From assembly GCF_014529945.1 (NCBI RefSeq), contig NZ_JACVFB010000002.1:1426001-1490000 (forward strand): DNA of 64,000 nucleotides. The letters are read 5' to 3'. The translations under genes and the position numbers were made by a program. This stretch comes from Chitinophaga varians. GTDB lineage: Bacteria; Bacteroidota; Bacteroidia; Chitinophagales; Chitinophagaceae. Positions 16,701-24,359 of this stretch are shown here, one piece after another. The notes below the pieces were generated by a model that had not been told where the DNA came from, did no database searches, and saw only the letters and a list, made by a program, of their open reading frames with translations. Position 1 is the first letter of the stretch. Every line of letters starts with the position of its first letter.

Positions 16701-17328
16701 CTTCCTGCCTGCACAGGGGGTGGATAAAGGCAAAATCTGGTACGGTGATTTCATCTATGCAGACACCAACGGTGATGGTATTTATGGTAACAACTACGAC
16801 CGGACCTTCTCCGGTTCCAGCGGTACACCTAAATACAACTACGGCTTCAACATCAGCGCTTCCTGGAAAGGACTCTATCTTAATATGATATGGGCTGGCA
16901 GTGCAGGCCTGCAGTACTATTACAACGACCGCGGATACCTGAGCTCCGTTACGACCAACGGTAATGCCATCGGACTGGACGTGGCCAATGATCACTACTA
17001 TTACAATGATGCCAATCCAGCTGATCCTGCTAATAATATCAACGGTAAGTATCCCCGTCTGAAACTCAATACAGATCCACAGAATAGCCAGGATAACTAT
17101 TTCTATCTCTACAATGCGTCTTATCTGAAACTGAAGAACCTGCAGATCGGTTACCAGATTCCGGAACGCCTCACCAAACGCGCAGCCATCAGCCGTGCGG
17201 TAGTGTATGTAAGTGGCGAAAATCTGCTGACCATCACCAAATATCCGGGCCTTGACCCTGAAATTGGCGCCAGCGTGGGTTATCCAACGATGAGACAGTA
17301 TGCGTTGGGTCTTAATGTTACATTCTAG
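13741..17328 (+). CDS. SusC/RagA-family TonB-dependent outer-membrane transporter
   Basis: At 1195 residues this is full length for the family. In order: a signal peptide (hydrophobic core about 25-45, ending in ASGYAQ), an STN signalling domain (about 46-118), a carboxypeptidase-like regulatory domain (about 131-205, GRVVNDKGERLPGASIVLKG), a plug (VVVVGYATQKRVNLTGAVAT, then VRGVGTLNNSDPLVVIDG and SISVLKDAASSSIYG), and a 22-strand barrel ending ...YALGLNVTF. It imports oligomers across the outer membrane using TonB energy with its SusD lid. The STN domain ties it to the preceding anti-sigma/sigma pair. No hydrolase follows, so the substrate cannot be named. Confidence 0.96.
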   Translation: MSNPQYKGASYALRFHFFKTIRVFKLTTFLLVLISLQAIASGYAQTLTLHQRNAALADIFKSITQQTGYSFMYRNEMLARAQRVTISVTDVDLKAALDICFHGQPLTYSIVDKVIVVDAKKEKTLLAAPQEDLRGRVVNDKGERLPGASIVLKGTAKRVVTDEKGEFIIKDADAANAVLVVDYIGFERQEVSLQGRASVTVTLKQKNADLVDVVVVGYATQKRVNLTGAVATVTGKSLENRPVTNVSSALAGLSPGLQVRQSSGKPGSDGATIRVRGVGTLNNSDPLVVIDGIIGSMDAVNPTDIESISVLKDAASSSIYGTLAANGVILITTKKGSRNRTTVTYSGTLSSVEPANMPKFVNDYVRYMKLYNESARNLGQAELFKQQTIDTWINANAHPNDLNAAGIPNSVVYANTDWANTVFQHNVLQQHNISVSGGSEKSTFLLSGGYQNNPGTMEHTESKRYQIRLNLDSKINPFITVGTQTFASQELLGLGNTANAFNFLRQTTPGVPARYEGKYGFPTATEESQTANNILLYLNNVAGKNVQNRFNSTVYATLSLLRGLTFETKFNYQTRFRDMQYHDVPFAKWDLANNIARQPAATPDQLTTTVEHNKDFTTTFDNVLRYHTQFKGGHDFSALAGYNQNYYYYNRDFTSRKGLISEEVTNINVAGNTNNVFDGTEYDNALRSWFGRLNYTYRDKYLFEANLRYDGSSRFAPASRWGYYPSFSAGWRLTEEAFLKESLRNFQQLKLRGSWGKLGNNGGGDRSQGNYDYQTLYNPVYYSYNNTAVNALAVTKFGNPGLLWEATAIADIGLDATLLNNALNITVDYYSKKTDGIITTPPIPLTVGNASPPTVNTATVSNKGIEVVASYNHKFGEVDITVGGNFSYNKNVITSYRGSFQDGYTTDASGNKVWSSNIGKVASNDGNRYRVEGHQIDEYYLQKLYQGNGSHFNADGSVNINGGPKDGMIRTPQDMDWLKAMMAAGYTFLPAQGVDKGKIWYGDFIYADTNGDGIYGNNYDRTFSGSSGTPKYNYGFNISASWKGLYLNMIWAGSAGLQYYYNDRGYLSSVTTNGNAIGLDVANDHYYYNDANPADPANNINGKYPRLKLNTDPQNSQDNYFYLYNASYLKLKNLQIGYQIPERLTKRAAISRAVVYVSGENLLTITKYPGLDPEIGASVGYPTMRQYALGLNVTF

Positions 17329-17345
17329 GTTCTAAAAATTAACGT

Positions 17346-19115
17346 ATGAAAAAGTTCAGAATATTAATATATAGCACCGCGCTGCTGTCATTAGCCGGCT
17401 GTAAGAAAAACCTGTTGGACACCGTGTCCTATACACAGGAAAGTGACGCGCAGATGTGGACGACAGACAACCTCACCGACCAGGGCATGGCTGGCGTGTA
17501 TGCTGCGTTAAGATTGAATATCGATCAGGGCAGCGCTTCCGGTAATGAATTGTATCAGTTTGACCGGTACGGCGTAGGCGGCATGGTGCGGGACGCAGAT
17601 GCCTTACAGGTAGGAACCATCACCCCCAGCAATGGTATGTTCAGCAGTAACTGGAAACAGTTTTATGATGGTATTCAGCGTGCCAACAACGCTATTTTCA
17701 ATATACCGCTCAAATCCCCTTCTGCGGCAGATAAAAAAGCGAAGTATATCGCAGAGGCGAAATTCCTGCGCGCCTATTTTTATTCCCGCCTGAACCAGCT
17801 GTGGCACGGTGTGCCGGTATACCTCACCCCATTTACTGCTGATGAGGCGGTGAAAGGCCGTGAAACAGAAGACAGCGTTTGGAGAGTGGTGGTCAATGAT
17901 CTTACAGACTGTATCAACGAGCCCAATTTGCCTGTCAAATACGGTAAGGGTAATGCGAGCTATGGGCATATCACCAAAGGCGCAGCCTATGCGTTAAGAG
18001 GAAAAGCTTACCTGTATACCCGTAACTGGGCCGCCGCCGCTGCCGATTTTGCCAAAGTGCAGGATGCCGGATACACCCTTTTCAATGGAGATTACAAGGC
18101 GCTCTTCAAAGAAGCGAACGAACAAAGTGATGAGATGATTTTCTCCATTCAGAATATCGCCGTGACGAACTATGGTTCCACTACGCAGTTTTTCTGTGGC
18201 AACAGGAGCTCTTTCGGTTCCTGCTGGAACACCTACCTGGTTTCCCCGGTGGTAGTGGATTTGTATGAAAAAGCTGATGGCAGCAAGTTTGACTGGAATG
18301 CCGTTATTCCGGGATTTACCTCCCTGGCAGCTTCACAAAGAGAAGTGTACTTTTTCAGGGACGGGCTTACAGCAGCTGAAATTAGCGCTGCCACTGCCCG
18401 TGGACTGGATATGAGCAAATACCTGCCTGGTGGCAACGAAGCCAGGATCAAGTCGGCTTATGCTAACCGCGATCCGCGTTTGGCCGCCAACGTTATCACG
18501 CCCTATTCAGAGTACCTGGGCGTAAATGGCAGTGCCAATCAGCCGTATGTTTCCAGATGGCCTTTCCGGTCTAACAACACGCCTGTGTGGGACCTGGCCA
18601 CTGATACCAAAGCCTACTTCTATTACCTGCATCGCAAATTTGTGTATGAAGGCGCTACTGAAACGATCAACCGCGCGTATGGTCCTACCGACTTCCCGGT
18701 AATTCGTTTTGCCGATGTGCTGTTGATGTGGGCGGAAGCGCTGAACGAGCAAGGGTTTAGCCAGCAATCGCTGGACCTGGTCAACAGAGTTCGGACAAGA
18801 GTGGGCATGCCTGCTTTGCAAAGTGCAGATGGGACCAAACCGACTTATGTAGGTGATCAGCTGGCGATGCGGGAGCGTATCCGTAATGAGCGCAGGGTGG
18901 AGTTTGTAAATGAGGGCATCAATTATTTCGATGAGCTGCGCTGGAAAACATGGAGAGAAAAGACGTTTGCCGCCGGCGCCGGTATCCAGCAGATCTGGGG
19001 AGGCAATGTGGTCAACTACTCCTGGAAAGGAGATTACATCTACTACTGGGCCATCCCTCAAAGTGAGATTGAGCGGAACTCCAATCTGGTGCAGAATCCG
19101 GGCTGGATCAACTAA
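17346..19115 (+). CDS. RagB/SusD-family nutrient-binding lipoprotein
   Basis: The protein has 589 residues with a lipoprotein signal (ALLSLAGC, Cys19). It has the SusD pattern: N-terminal TPR-like part with ERANNAIFNI-like helix (here GIQRANNAIFNI), KAKYIAEAKFLRAYFYSRL, and the C-terminal FPVIRFADVLLMWAEALNEQ, IRNERRVEFVNEGINYFDELRWK and AIPQSEIERN. SusD proteins sit on the cell surface as the lid of the SusC pore and bind the ligand. It starts 17 bases after the SusC stop and is the last gene of the locus; the palindrome/terminator at 19119-19267 follows immediately. Confidence 0.96.
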   Translation: MKKFRILIYSTALLSLAGCKKNLLDTVSYTQESDAQMWTTDNLTDQGMAGVYAALRLNIDQGSASGNELYQFDRYGVGGMVRDADALQVGTITPSNGMFSSNWKQFYDGIQRANNAIFNIPLKSPSAADKKAKYIAEAKFLRAYFYSRLNQLWHGVPVYLTPFTADEAVKGRETEDSVWRVVVNDLTDCINEPNLPVKYGKGNASYGHITKGAAYALRGKAYLYTRNWAAAAADFAKVQDAGYTLFNGDYKALFKEANEQSDEMIFSIQNIAVTNYGSTTQFFCGNRSSFGSCWNTYLVSPVVVDLYEKADGSKFDWNAVIPGFTSLAASQREVYFFRDGLTAAEISAATARGLDMSKYLPGGNEARIKSAYANRDPRLAANVITPYSEYLGVNGSANQPYVSRWPFRSNNTPVWDLATDTKAYFYYLHRKFVYEGATETINRAYGPTDFPVIRFADVLLMWAEALNEQGFSQQSLDLVNRVRTRVGMPALQSADGTKPTYVGDQLAMRERIRNERRVEFVNEGINYFDELRWKTWREKTFAAGAGIQQIWGGNVVNYSWKGDYIYYWAIPQSEIERNSNLVQNPGWIN

Positions 19116-19118
19116 GGG

Positions 19119-19267
19119 ATTTGGGGATTTTTTGATTTACGATTTTTTGATTTACGTAAATCATCAAAGCGAATAAAAAAAGAAGACCGAAGTGAATGTA
19201 CTCGCTTCGGTCTTCTTTTTTATCTATCTACGAAATCAAAAAATCGTAAATCAAAAAATCCCCAAAT
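19119..19267. terminator. Nested palindromes: 35-bp perfect arms around an intrinsic terminator
   Basis: The outer arms 19119-19153 and 19233-19267 are perfect inverted copies (35 bp) made of the words GGGGATTTTTTGATTT and ACGATTTTTTGATTT. Inside lies a second hairpin, 19176-19192 against 19205-19221 (AAAAAAGAAGACCGAAG and its complement), with A- and T-runs that suit termination on both strands. The element fills the space between the convergent SusD and desaturase genes. Confidence 0.85.
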
Positions 19268-19277
19268 TTCCTTTGTA

Positions 19278-20351
19278 TCAGGCAGCCGCCGCAGCAGTGG
19301 CCTGTTGTACAGTATTAATTCGGAGCGTACGTTGTTTCAGGAAAGAAATGATTTCCGCATCGGACTGGAAACGATCGCCAATATTGACAAAATGTTTGGC
19401 CAGCAGATCATAGCGTTTGGTCATGAGCCATAACCATACGTGCAGGAAGTGAATACCGTCAAATACGATGGCATCGTTAGAGATGTATTCGTCCAGCGTT
19501 TTACGGAAATATACCGGATGTTCTGTCCAGTGCATGCTGGGTTTAACGTGATGGCTGATATGATAGCCATCGTTCCAGCATTTATGGTTGTATTTGGTAT
19601 TGATGCAGGTGATGCTGTTTTTGTAGCAGTTGTCCGGATCTTCGGCATCGATGAAGGCGTGTTGTGCCCAGTTGCCTACCATCATAATAATACGGGAGAT
19701 GATAAATGGCAGGATGAACACCACGAACGTTGCCGGGAAATTGATAAAGGAAAGGCCTACGCAGGCGCCCATGAATAAGAATTCGCCGCGGATCAGTTTC
19801 ACCATCAGTTTATTCCTTTTTTTGCGGATATGGTACTTCGCAGTATCATAAACGCCAAAAGTCACGAAAGACCAGAGGTAGTGAAGGAATCCCCGGAAAG
19901 AATCGCGCTGGTACATCATGGTACAGCTGTCATCGTCCGGCATATTGTTCTCCGGATGGTGCATCCCGATATGGTGGGAGTAGTAGGATTCCGGCGTTTG
20001 TCCAAACAGCGGGCCTATTACCCAGGGAAGATAATTATTGAGGAAACCGTATTTTTTTTCAAAGAAGGCGCGGTGGCTGGTGCAGTGCAGCATCAGGCCG
20101 AAGGGGCCTTTAAAGGTGATGTTATTGAAAAACTGGTAAGCAATAGCAGCGGTCCACCAAAGCCAGTTGTTAACACCCGGCCAGTACATCAGGATGGCCA
20201 GTGGCCAGAGGGTGAAAGTAATTTTCAGTGTCAGGTATACAAAGGGAAGATCGCGCTCGTCACGGATCATAGACTTAAAAAGCCTGTCGAAGACTGTTTC
20301 CCGGGTGGGTTTAACGTAAACGGGATCAGTAAGATGGGTGAGTTGCTTCAT
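19278..20351 (-). CDS. Membrane fatty acid desaturase
   Basis: The 357-residue integral-membrane di-iron enzyme carries the three histidine boxes of the family: HCTSH near residue 108, HHIGMHH near 145, and HISHH near 265, with an additional QHAF segment before the last box. Hydrophobic stretches at about 45-80 and 195-230 fit the usual membrane hairpins. It would introduce a double bond into an acyl chain or act on a related lipid. The gene is alone, convergent with the SusD gene and divergent from the LacI-type regulator. The C-terminus is an alanine run (ATAAAAA). Confidence 0.92.
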   Translation of the reverse strand: MKQLTHLTDPVYVKPTRETVFDRLFKSMIRDERDLPFVYLTLKITFTLWPLAILMYWPGVNNWLWWTAAIAYQFFNNITFKGPFGLMLHCTSHRAFFEKKYGFLNNYLPWVIGPLFGQTPESYYSHHIGMHHPENNMPDDDSCTMMYQRDSFRGFLHYLWSFVTFGVYDTAKYHIRKKRNKLMVKLIRGEFLFMGACVGLSFINFPATFVVFILPFIISRIIMMVGNWAQHAFIDAEDPDNCYKNSITCINTKYNHKCWNDGYHISHHVKPSMHWTEHPVYFRKTLDEYISNDAIVFDGIHFLHVWLWLMTKRYDLLAKHFVNIGDRFQSDAEIISFLKQRTLRINTVQQATAAAAA

Positions 20352-20629
20352 ATTGCGTGTTAAAATGTCTAGTTGGCTACAATACCAGTTGTAATTGCTT
20401 GATTGGCCGGTACTTATTGTTTATTACTCCAATAACGCATATTACAGGCTGATAGTATCCACATGTCCGGCCCTGCTCCTGTAAGATACCCATTTTACGG
20501 AGAGTTTGTAATGTTTTAACAGTTTTTTGTAATTTCCGGCCCCGTGCGTTACCCCCGCGTACCCGGCAACTAAACCTGTAATCATCAATGGTGGCGCAAC
20601 GGCAAAACCAATCAAATTAATAAGCACGA
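20352..20629. other. Divergent spacer between desaturase and LacI-type regulator
   Basis: This 278-bp region must contain promoters for both flanking genes. I found no good TTTG/TAnnTTTG pair on either strand and no clear operator. A 61-codon minus-strand frame (20442-20627) with a hydrophobic start lies here but would end up covering the whole promoter region, so I do not call it. Confidence 0.4.
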
Positions 20630-21646
20630 ATGAAGAGACTTACGCTTAAGGATGTCGCTAAAATGGCCGGTGTGGCACCTTCTACTGTATCTTTTGTACT
20701 CAACGGCAAAGGGAAACAGATGCGGATACGTGACGAAGTCGCGGCCAAAATCATACAGGTAGTGGAGAAATCCGGTTACGAGCCCCACCGGGTGGCGGTC
20801 AACCTGCGTACCGGTCAGTCCAAAACACTGGGCCTGATCGTGGAAAGCATCTCCGGCAGCTTCTTTGCCAGCCTTGCCAAAACAATCGAAACGGAAGCAG
20901 AGCTGATGGGTTATAACGTGGTGTATTGCAGCACGGAGAACAATGCCCAGAAAGGAGGAGAGCTGATACGGATGCTGGGCCGGCAGATGGTGGACGGGTA
21001 CCTGATCACTCCCGCGCCCGGTATGGAAAAAGAGATACAGCAGCTGGTACAGCATCATAAGCCTGTAGTGCTGATGGACAGCTATTTTCCCTCCATCAAG
21101 GCGCCTTATGTGCTGATCGATAATTTCGGAGGCGTGCAGCAGGGCATGAAACACCTGATAGAAAAGGGTTTCACCCGCATCGCTTTCGTGACGGTAGATG
21201 TGAAGCTGATCCAGCTGGATGAGCGCCTGCGTGGCTATGTGTCTGCCCTGAAAGAACACAAGCTCCCCCTGCGGAAGAAACATGTGCTGCATCTGAAGTA
21301 CCACAAGCTCCGCGAGGATGCCCTCCGGGAGATGCAGGAGTTTATTGAAAACAATCCTGATATAGAAGCGATATTTTTTGCCACCAATTATCTCGGTATC
21401 CTCGGTCTGGAAGCCATTGCCCGCGTTGGTCTCCGTATGCCCGACGACGTGTCCGTGATCTGTTTCGATGACCACGATATTTTCCGGCTGTATCCACCGG
21501 GTATTTCTGTGATAGAGCAGCCGATAGAAGGCATCGCTAAAACAGCGATTGCCATGCTGATGCAGCAGTTGGGCAAGAAGCCGGTGCCCATTAAGAACCC
21601 TGCCGTGGAGCTGCCGGGACGGTTTATTGTGCGTGGTTCTGCGTAA
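20630..21646 (+). CDS. LacI-family transcriptional regulator
   Basis: The protein has 338 residues. The N-terminal helix-turn-helix and hinge read LKDVAKMAGVAPSTVSFVLN (residues 5-24) and AVNLRTGQSKTLGLI. The periplasmic-binding-like effector domain follows (about 63-338), with GYLITPAP, a KGFTRIAFVT segment and DDVSVICFDDHD. Such repressors bind a palindromic operator and are released or activated by a sugar. The two downstream GH92 genes in the same direction are the obvious targets. A near-palindrome GGTAACGTTTCC at 21671-21682, with the central CG typical of LacI operators, lies just after the gene. Confidence 0.93.
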   Translation: MKRLTLKDVAKMAGVAPSTVSFVLNGKGKQMRIRDEVAAKIIQVVEKSGYEPHRVAVNLRTGQSKTLGLIVESISGSFFASLAKTIETEAELMGYNVVYCSTENNAQKGGELIRMLGRQMVDGYLITPAPGMEKEIQQLVQHHKPVVLMDSYFPSIKAPYVLIDNFGGVQQGMKHLIEKGFTRIAFVTVDVKLIQLDERLRGYVSALKEHKLPLRKKHVLHLKYHKLREDALREMQEFIENNPDIEAIFFATNYLGILGLEAIARVGLRMPDDVSVICFDDHDIFRLYPPGISVIEQPIEGIAKTAIAMLMQQLGKKPVPIKNPAVELPGRFIVRGSA

Positions 21647-21670
21647 GTACGGAGCGTCAGGCACACGACT

Positions 21671-21682
21671 GGTAACGTTTCC
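21671..21682. promoter_or_regulatory. Candidate LacI-type operator
   Basis: GGTAACGTTTCC is a 12-bp near-palindrome (two of twelve positions break symmetry) centred on CG, the usual arrangement for LacI/CcpA-type sites. It lies between the regulator and the first GH92 gene. A perfect ATGTATACAT palindrome at 21743-21752 is an alternative. Confidence 0.35.
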
Positions 21683-21759
21683 GGCGCCGCTTATCCATTT
21701 TCCGGCAAAAAAATGAGCAATACCTGCGATAGATCCAAAATTATGTATACATTTAAAAA

Positions 21760-21829
21760 CTGTTTCCGGAGAAAAGAAGTGCATTCCGGGCTCCGGAAAC
21801 AGGGAGAGGATTCGGTGAATCTTTTTTTT
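21760..21829 (+). terminator. Hairpins after the LacI-type gene, followed by eight T
   Basis: A perfect 12-bp inverted repeat, CTGTTTCCGGAG (21760-21771) and CTCCGGAAACAG (21791-21802), is followed by a small GATTC/GAATC hairpin (21809-21821) and T8 at 21822-21829. This suits termination or attenuation upstream of the first GH92 gene. Together with the candidate operator it accounts for most of the 330-bp spacer 21647-21976. Confidence 0.6.
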
Positions 21830-21976
21830 CTGTATGGATGCTAAATCGATTTTTCTAATAATTGCACGTAATGAAATACCGGCCGGCGAAAGCGGGGAAA
21901 ATTTCGGCCCCTGCCTGATGATCATCCCTGCGCCTTTGCCTTCTGGTATCGATTTACCAAGAAACAACACTACAAC

Positions 21977-24265
21977 ATGAAAAAAGTTGGAATGCTGGCA
22001 GCTGCTTTATTGTGCCTGCATGGCGCACAAAGCCAGACGGTATACAAAGTGGCTGAACCGGCGGAATGGGTCAACACCCTGATGGGCACCGATTCTAAAG
22101 TAAGCCTGTCAAACGGCAACACCTATCCGGCCATCGCCCTGCCATGGGGGATGAACTTCTGGATGCCCCAGACAAACGTAATGGGCAACGGATGGGCCTA
22201 TCAATACACTGCCGATAAAATCAGGGGCTTTAAACAAACACACCAGCCTTCTCCATGGATCAACGACTATGGCCAGTTTGCCATGATGCCCGTTACCGGT
22301 AGCCTGAAATTCGATCAGCACAAAAGGGCCAGCTGGTTCTCCCATAAAACGGAAGTGGCCAAACCCTACTACTATAGCGTATACCTGGCCGATGCGGACG
22401 TGACCACCGAGATCACGCCCACAGAACGTGCGGCTCAACTGCGTTTTACCTTCCCTACTACCGACAGCGCCTTTGTTGTGGTAGACGCATTTGATAAGGG
22501 GTCCTATATTAAAATATTACCCAAAGAACAGAAGATCATCGGTTATACTACCAAAAACAGTGGTGGCGTACCGTCCAACTTCAAAAACTATTTTGTCATC
22601 TATTTTGATAAACCATTTACCATGGCCGCAGCCTGGCGCGATTCCACCCTGGAAGACCAGCTGGAGCTGCAGGCAGACCATACCGGCGCGGTAGTGGGCT
22701 TTAAAACAAAGAGAGGCGAACAAGTGGTGGCCAGAACAGCCTCTTCTTTCATCAGCTTCGAACAGGCGGAGCTGAACCTCCGGCGCGAAGTGGGTAAAGA
22801 TGCTTTCGATGTTACCCGTCAGAAAGCGAAAGACAGCTGGAACAAAGAACTGGGCCGCCTGTCAGTGGAAGGCGGTACTTCCGAACAGGTGAGCACCTTC
22901 TACTCATCCCTGTACCGGACCATGCTGTTCCCCCGCAAATTCTATGAAATCAATGCGAAAAACGAAGTGGTGCACTACAGCCCGTTCAACGGACAAGTGC
23001 TGCCCGGTTATATGTTTACTGACAATGGTTTCTGGGATACTTTCCGCGCGGTACATCCTTTCTTTACGCTGATGTATCCTTCTCTCAGCTCCCATATCAT
23101 GGAAGGTCTGGCCAACGCCTACAAGGAAAGCGGCTGGCTGCCTGAATGGGCAAGCCCCGGTCATCGCGATTGTATGATCGGTTCCAACTCCGCTTCCCTC
23201 ATCGCCGACGCTTACCTGAAAGGTATCCGCGGTTATGATATCAACACGCTGTACGAAGCCATCCTGAAAAATACGGAGAACGAAGGCCCGCTTACTTCCG
23301 TGGGCCGCAAAGGCGTGAAATACTACAATGAACTGGGTTATGTGCCCTACGATGTAGATGTTAACGAAAACGCTGCCCGTACCCTGGAATACGCCTACGA
23401 TGACTTCACCATCTACCAGCTGGCCAAAGCGCTGAACAGACCGAAAGAAGAGATTGCCCGTTTCGCTAAACGCTCTCAGAACTACCGGAACCTCTTTGAC
23501 CCGGAAACAAAACTGATGCGTGGTAAAAATAAAGATGGCCGTTTCCAGTCGCCATTCAATCCTTTCAAATGGGGTGATGCCTTCACGGAAGGTAACAGCT
23601 GGCACTACACCTGGTCTGTATTCCACGACGTACAAGGACTGGCGGGGCTGATGGGTGGCCGCGAATCTTTTGCCAACATGCTGGATTCCGTTTTTAAAAT
23701 GGCGCCGGTATATGATGAAAGCTACTACGGCACTGTGATTCACGAGATCCGTGAAATGCAGATCATGAACATGGGCCAGTATGCACACGGCAACCAGCCT
23801 ATCCAGCACATGATCTACCTCTATAACTATGCCGGCCAGCCGTGGAAAACACAGTACTGGATCCGTCAGGTGATGGAACGCCTTTACAAAGCTACGCCTG
23901 ATGGTTACTGCGGTGATGAAGACAACGGGCAAACTTCTGCCTGGTACGTGTTCTCCGCCATGGGCTTCTATCCGGTTTGCCCCGGTACGCAACAGTATGT
24001 ATTGGGTACTCCCCTGTTCGCCAAACTTATCATGACGCTGGAAGACGGCAAAAAAATGGTGATCGAAGCGCCCGGCAACAGCGCCACCAACCTGTACGTA
24101 CAACAGGCTGCACTGAACGGTCAGCCCTATACGAAAAACTGGATCAGCCACCAGGACCTGCAGAAAGGCGGTAAGCTGACATTCCGTATGGGCGCTACCC
24201 CGGAGAAATCAAGAGGTATACAGCCTGCTGCTTTCCCTTATTCTTATTCAACAGACAACAAATAA
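21977..24265 (+). CDS. GH92 alpha-mannosidase
   Basis: The secreted protein has 762 residues with a signal peptide (MKKVGMLAAALLCLHGAQSQ). It has the two-part GH92 fold: N-terminal beta-sandwich (VNTLMGTDSKVSLSNGNTYP) and C-terminal (alpha/alpha)6 barrel. The motif TEGNSWHYTW near residue 537 carries the family's catalytic acid Glu, and CGDEDNGQTSAWY near 645 the base aspartates, at positions that match the characterised Bacteroides enzymes as I remember them. GH92 enzymes are calcium-dependent, inverting exo-alpha-mannosidases, mostly alpha-1,2. It probably acts in the periplasm or at the surface on mannan or N-glycan side chains. Linkage preference cannot be read from the sequence. Confidence 0.95.
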   Translation: MKKVGMLAAALLCLHGAQSQTVYKVAEPAEWVNTLMGTDSKVSLSNGNTYPAIALPWGMNFWMPQTNVMGNGWAYQYTADKIRGFKQTHQPSPWINDYGQFAMMPVTGSLKFDQHKRASWFSHKTEVAKPYYYSVYLADADVTTEITPTERAAQLRFTFPTTDSAFVVVDAFDKGSYIKILPKEQKIIGYTTKNSGGVPSNFKNYFVIYFDKPFTMAAAWRDSTLEDQLELQADHTGAVVGFKTKRGEQVVARTASSFISFEQAELNLRREVGKDAFDVTRQKAKDSWNKELGRLSVEGGTSEQVSTFYSSLYRTMLFPRKFYEINAKNEVVHYSPFNGQVLPGYMFTDNGFWDTFRAVHPFFTLMYPSLSSHIMEGLANAYKESGWLPEWASPGHRDCMIGSNSASLIADAYLKGIRGYDINTLYEAILKNTENEGPLTSVGRKGVKYYNELGYVPYDVDVNENAARTLEYAYDDFTIYQLAKALNRPKEEIARFAKRSQNYRNLFDPETKLMRGKNKDGRFQSPFNPFKWGDAFTEGNSWHYTWSVFHDVQGLAGLMGGRESFANMLDSVFKMAPVYDESYYGTVIHEIREMQIMNMGQYAHGNQPIQHMIYLYNYAGQPWKTQYWIRQVMERLYKATPDGYCGDEDNGQTSAWYVFSAMGFYPVCPGTQQYVLGTPLFAKLIMTLEDGKKMVIEAPGNSATNLYVQQAALNGQPYTKNWISHQDLQKGGKLTFRMGATPEKSRGIQPAAFPYSYSTDNK

Positions 24266-24304
24266 TAACGATATAGAAGAATTTCATTGTTCACTGTAAA
24301 TGAT

Positions 24305-24324
24305 TCATCCCGATTCTTCGGGAT
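24305..24324 (+). promoter_or_regulatory. Small hairpin in the leader of the second GH92 gene
   Basis: CATCCCGA and TCGGGATG form an 8-bp perfect hairpin with a four-base loop, 36 bases before the chosen start of the second GH92 gene. There is no T-run, so it is not a terminator. It may stabilise the downstream message; that is inference. Confidence 0.35.
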
Positions 24325-24359
24325 GTAAAATTTTTCCAGACACGTTTAAACTGATACCG

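Noticed and set aside
19119..19267. Miniature inverted-repeat transposable element
   Set aside because: The arms grade into flanking DNA without a target-site duplication, and the centre is a terminator; a hairpin element between convergent genes explains it better.
20442..20627. 61-codon minus-strand frame with a hydrophobic start
   Set aside because: It fills the only promoter space for two divergent genes and matches nothing I know.
20612..21970. 452-codon minus-strand frame opposite the LacI-type gene
   Set aside because: No family is recognised, and the opposite strand is a textbook LacI regulator; the frame is a shadow of its codon bias.
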